Shown: positions 5,877-6,754 of the stretch, in pieces
Layout of the letters: each line of letters opens with the position of its first letter
Numbering within the stretch: position 1 is the first letter of the stretch
From: Treponema sp.
GTDB taxonomy: Bacteria; Spirochaetota; Spirochaetia; Treponematales; Breznakiellaceae
Assembly: GCA_031259515.1 (NCBI GenBank)
Contig: JAIRLK010000380.1
Location: 1-6,754, forward strand
Direction of reading: 5' to 3'
Length of the DNA stretch: 6,754 nt
Translations under genes and position numbers: made by a program
The notes under the pieces: model-generated
Seen by the model: the letters and a program-made list of their open reading frames with translations, nothing else
Told to the model about the DNA's origin: nothing
Databases searched by the model: none

Positions 5877-5899
5877 TAAAGAAGCTATGCAAAAAAATG

Positions 5900-5928
5900 T
5901 TGACATTTTTTAAGGACTAATCCATAAT
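5900..5928 (+). promoter_or_regulatory. Promoter of the antiterminator gene
   Basis: TTGACA (5900-5905), a 17-base spacer and CATAAT (5923-5928) form a near-consensus sigma-70 promoter. Transcription would begin near 5935, about 16 bases before the RAT element and about 160 bases before the start codon. Confidence 0.75.
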
Positions 5929-5950
5929 AATGCTATTAAGCGATTAAAAA

Positions 5951-6021
5951 GGATTGTTAGTAGATAGTTCACTCTGCCTGGCCTCTGCGGGCCGTGGCGG
6001 GTGATGTATTTACGCATGACC
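5951..6021 (+). promoter_or_regulatory. Ribonucleic antiterminator (RAT) with an extended apical hairpin
   Basis: The 5' strand GGATTGTTA (5951-5959) is identical to the start of known LicT-type RATs. The 3' strand GCATGACC (6014-6021) keeps the family's GCAxxACC pattern. The middle helix, CTG/CAG in known sites, is GTA/TAC here (5960-5962 with 6011-6013), so pairing is preserved by paired changes. Instead of a short loop, the helix continues: 5963-5966 with 6007-6010, 5969-5974 with 5999-6004, 5976-5978 with 5996-5998, and GGCC 5980-5983 with 5990-5993 around a six-base loop. The element is the expected binding site of the N-terminal domain of the protein encoded at 6094. Confidence 0.8.
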
Positions 6022-6074
6022 TGAACCTCCGTAACCGCCCTAGGGCGGTCGTGATGGTTTGGGTCTTTTTTTTT
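6018..6074 (+). terminator. Intrinsic terminator overlapping the RAT
   Basis: GACCTGAACC (6018-6027) pairs along its full length with GGTTTGGGTC (6056-6065), using two G-T wobbles. Inside, ACCGCC (6034-6039) pairs with GGCGGT (6044-6049). Nine T residues follow (6066-6074). The first four bases of the lower arm (6018-6021) are also the closing strand of the RAT, so the two structures exclude each other. This is the standard switch for LicT/SacY/BglG antiterminators. Confidence 0.88.
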
Positions 6075-6093
6075 GTAAAAGCAGGCGGGATGC

Positions 6094-6754
6094 ATGAAAA
6101 ACATACGAAAGTACAACAATAATATCATTCTTGCCCGTGACCGGGGCCAAGAAGTAATTGTACTGGGTAAAGGAATCGGCTATCAGGCCCAGCAGGGCGC
6201 GGAAGTTGACATGAGCCTTGTTGAAAAAGTGTTTGTCCCCCAGGAAACCGCCTACATAAACCGTTTCGCCAGCACCCTGTCCGACCTCCCCTACGAATAC
6301 ATGCTCCTGGCAAGCAAGATCGTGGATCACGGCAAAGCCGCCCTGCACGTCAAACTGAATCCCAGCATCGTGGTGGCCCTGGCCGATCACCTGGCCGTAA
6401 CCCTGACCCTGCCGCAAAAAGACGCCTCCCCGGTACAGTCGCCCCTGCAACTGGACGTGCGGCACATATACCCTGTGGAATTCAAAATCGGCCTGGATGC
6501 CCTGGAAATAATCAGGCGGGAACGAAACATACAACTGCCCGAAGCCGAAGTGGTGAGCATCGCCCTGCACTTTATCAACGCCGAACTCGAATCGCCTGAG
6601 ATGCCCACTACCTTCAGGATTGTAAGCATAACCGGCGGCGTAATGCGGATCATTGAGCAGTATTACGGCGTGGAACTGGACAAGGAAACCCTCGAATTCA
6701 TGCGCTTCAGCAGCCATGTGCGGAACCTCGTCATTGAGTATATCTTCCCCCCCC
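6094..6754 (+). CDS. LicT/BglG-family transcription antiterminator (3' end outside the window)
   Basis: The first 220 codons are present. Residues 1-55 are the RNA-binding CAT domain (MKNIRKYNNNIILARDRGQE, then VLGKGIGYQ at 23-31), which dimerises on RAT RNA. Residues about 65-170 are PRD1, with the phosphorylatable histidines His99 (ALADH) and His159 (ALHFINAE), at almost the same numbers as in B. subtilis LicT. PRD2 begins near 172, and His208 (FSSHVRNL) matches its first histidine. Such proteins are phosphorylated by PTS components and, when active, prevent termination in sugar-uptake operons. A GC-rich purine stretch (AGGCGGG, 6083-6089) may serve as ribosome binding site. An out-of-frame ATG at 6090 overlaps the start and gives only a ten-codon frame. 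The leader carries its own RAT and terminator, so it should control itself. The target sugar cannot be told from here. Confidence 0.93.
   Translation, partial: MKNIRKYNNNIILARDRGQEVIVLGKGIGYQAQQGAEVDMSLVEKVFVPQETAYINRFASTLSDLPYEYMLLASKIVDHGKAALHVKLNPSIVVALADHLAVTLTLPQKDASPVQSPLQLDVRHIYPVEFKIGLDALEIIRRERNIQLPEAEVVSIALHFINAELESPEMPTTFRIVSITGGVMRIIEQYYGVELDKETLEFMRFSSHVRNLVIEYIFPP

Larger units (their letters stand above)
5670..5899. other. Divergent intergenic region
   Basis: No credible gene lies here. It holds short structures: CCGCA/TGCGG at 5715-5727, a GCGGT/ACCGC hairpin at 5765-5779 with a T run, CGGACT/AGTCCG near 5808-5832, and two direct copies of CCCCGAATAT at 5850-5876. A 64-codon open frame (5719-5913) runs through it but overlaps the -35 box of the downstream promoter and has no ribosome binding site. 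Confidence 0.6.

Noticed and set aside
5719..5913. Rightward 64-codon open frame in the divergent spacer
   Set aside because: There is no ribosome binding site and no recognisable domain, and its end overlaps the -35 box of the strong promoter at 5900.
6040..6717. Leftward 225-codon open frame opposite the antiterminator gene
   Set aside because: The opposite strand encodes clear CAT and PRD domains. The leftward frame has no family resemblance and runs through the terminator.
1..6754. CRISPR array, tRNA, rRNA or transposase
   Set aside because: No regularly spaced repeats, cloverleaf-like structures, rRNA segments or transposase motifs were seen on either strand.

Overview
The window looks like chromosome from a spirochaete, most likely a Treponema-like organism with roughly balanced base composition. 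This rests on the run coaD, rpmF, acpP, rnc, an exported lipoprotein with a plain lipobox, and a two-gene cNMP-binding/GGDEF cassette. The genus is an inference; no rRNA or other decisive marker is present.

Layout. Positions 71-115 hold a perfect 18-bp inverted repeat, the probable end of a leftward operon. That operon (1540 down to 138) encodes a lipoprotein with three near-identical 36-bp repeats, then an exported HEAT-repeat-like protein that starts at a TTG behind a strong ribosome binding site. A divergent spacer (1541-1760) contains a composite inverted repeat flanked by two DnaA-box-like octamers. Rightward from 1761 run coaD (coenzyme A synthesis), rpmF (ribosomal protein L32, with its own good promoter), acpP (acyl carrier protein) and rnc (RNase III, overlapping acpP). 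This is a housekeeping block for cofactor, fatty-acid and RNA metabolism.

Convergent to it is a leftward pair (5669 down to 3695) of paralogous proteins with an N-terminal cyclic-nucleotide-binding-like domain and a C-terminal GGDEF domain. The genes overlap by 8 bp. The first has a ruined GGDEF active site; the second keeps SGDEF and an RxxD inhibitory site. They look like a regulatory partner plus a diguanylate cyclase.

The right end is the most informative part. A strong promoter (5900-5928) leads into a ribonucleic antiterminator (RAT) element that overlaps a strong intrinsic terminator. Next comes the first 220 codons of a LicT/BglG-family antiterminator, cut by the window end. The RAT lower part follows the family rule, with compensated base pairs, but its apex is replaced by a long hairpin, making it about 71 nt rather than about 30. 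The arrangement predicts that the antiterminator controls its own transcription and probably sugar-uptake (PTS) genes beyond the window.
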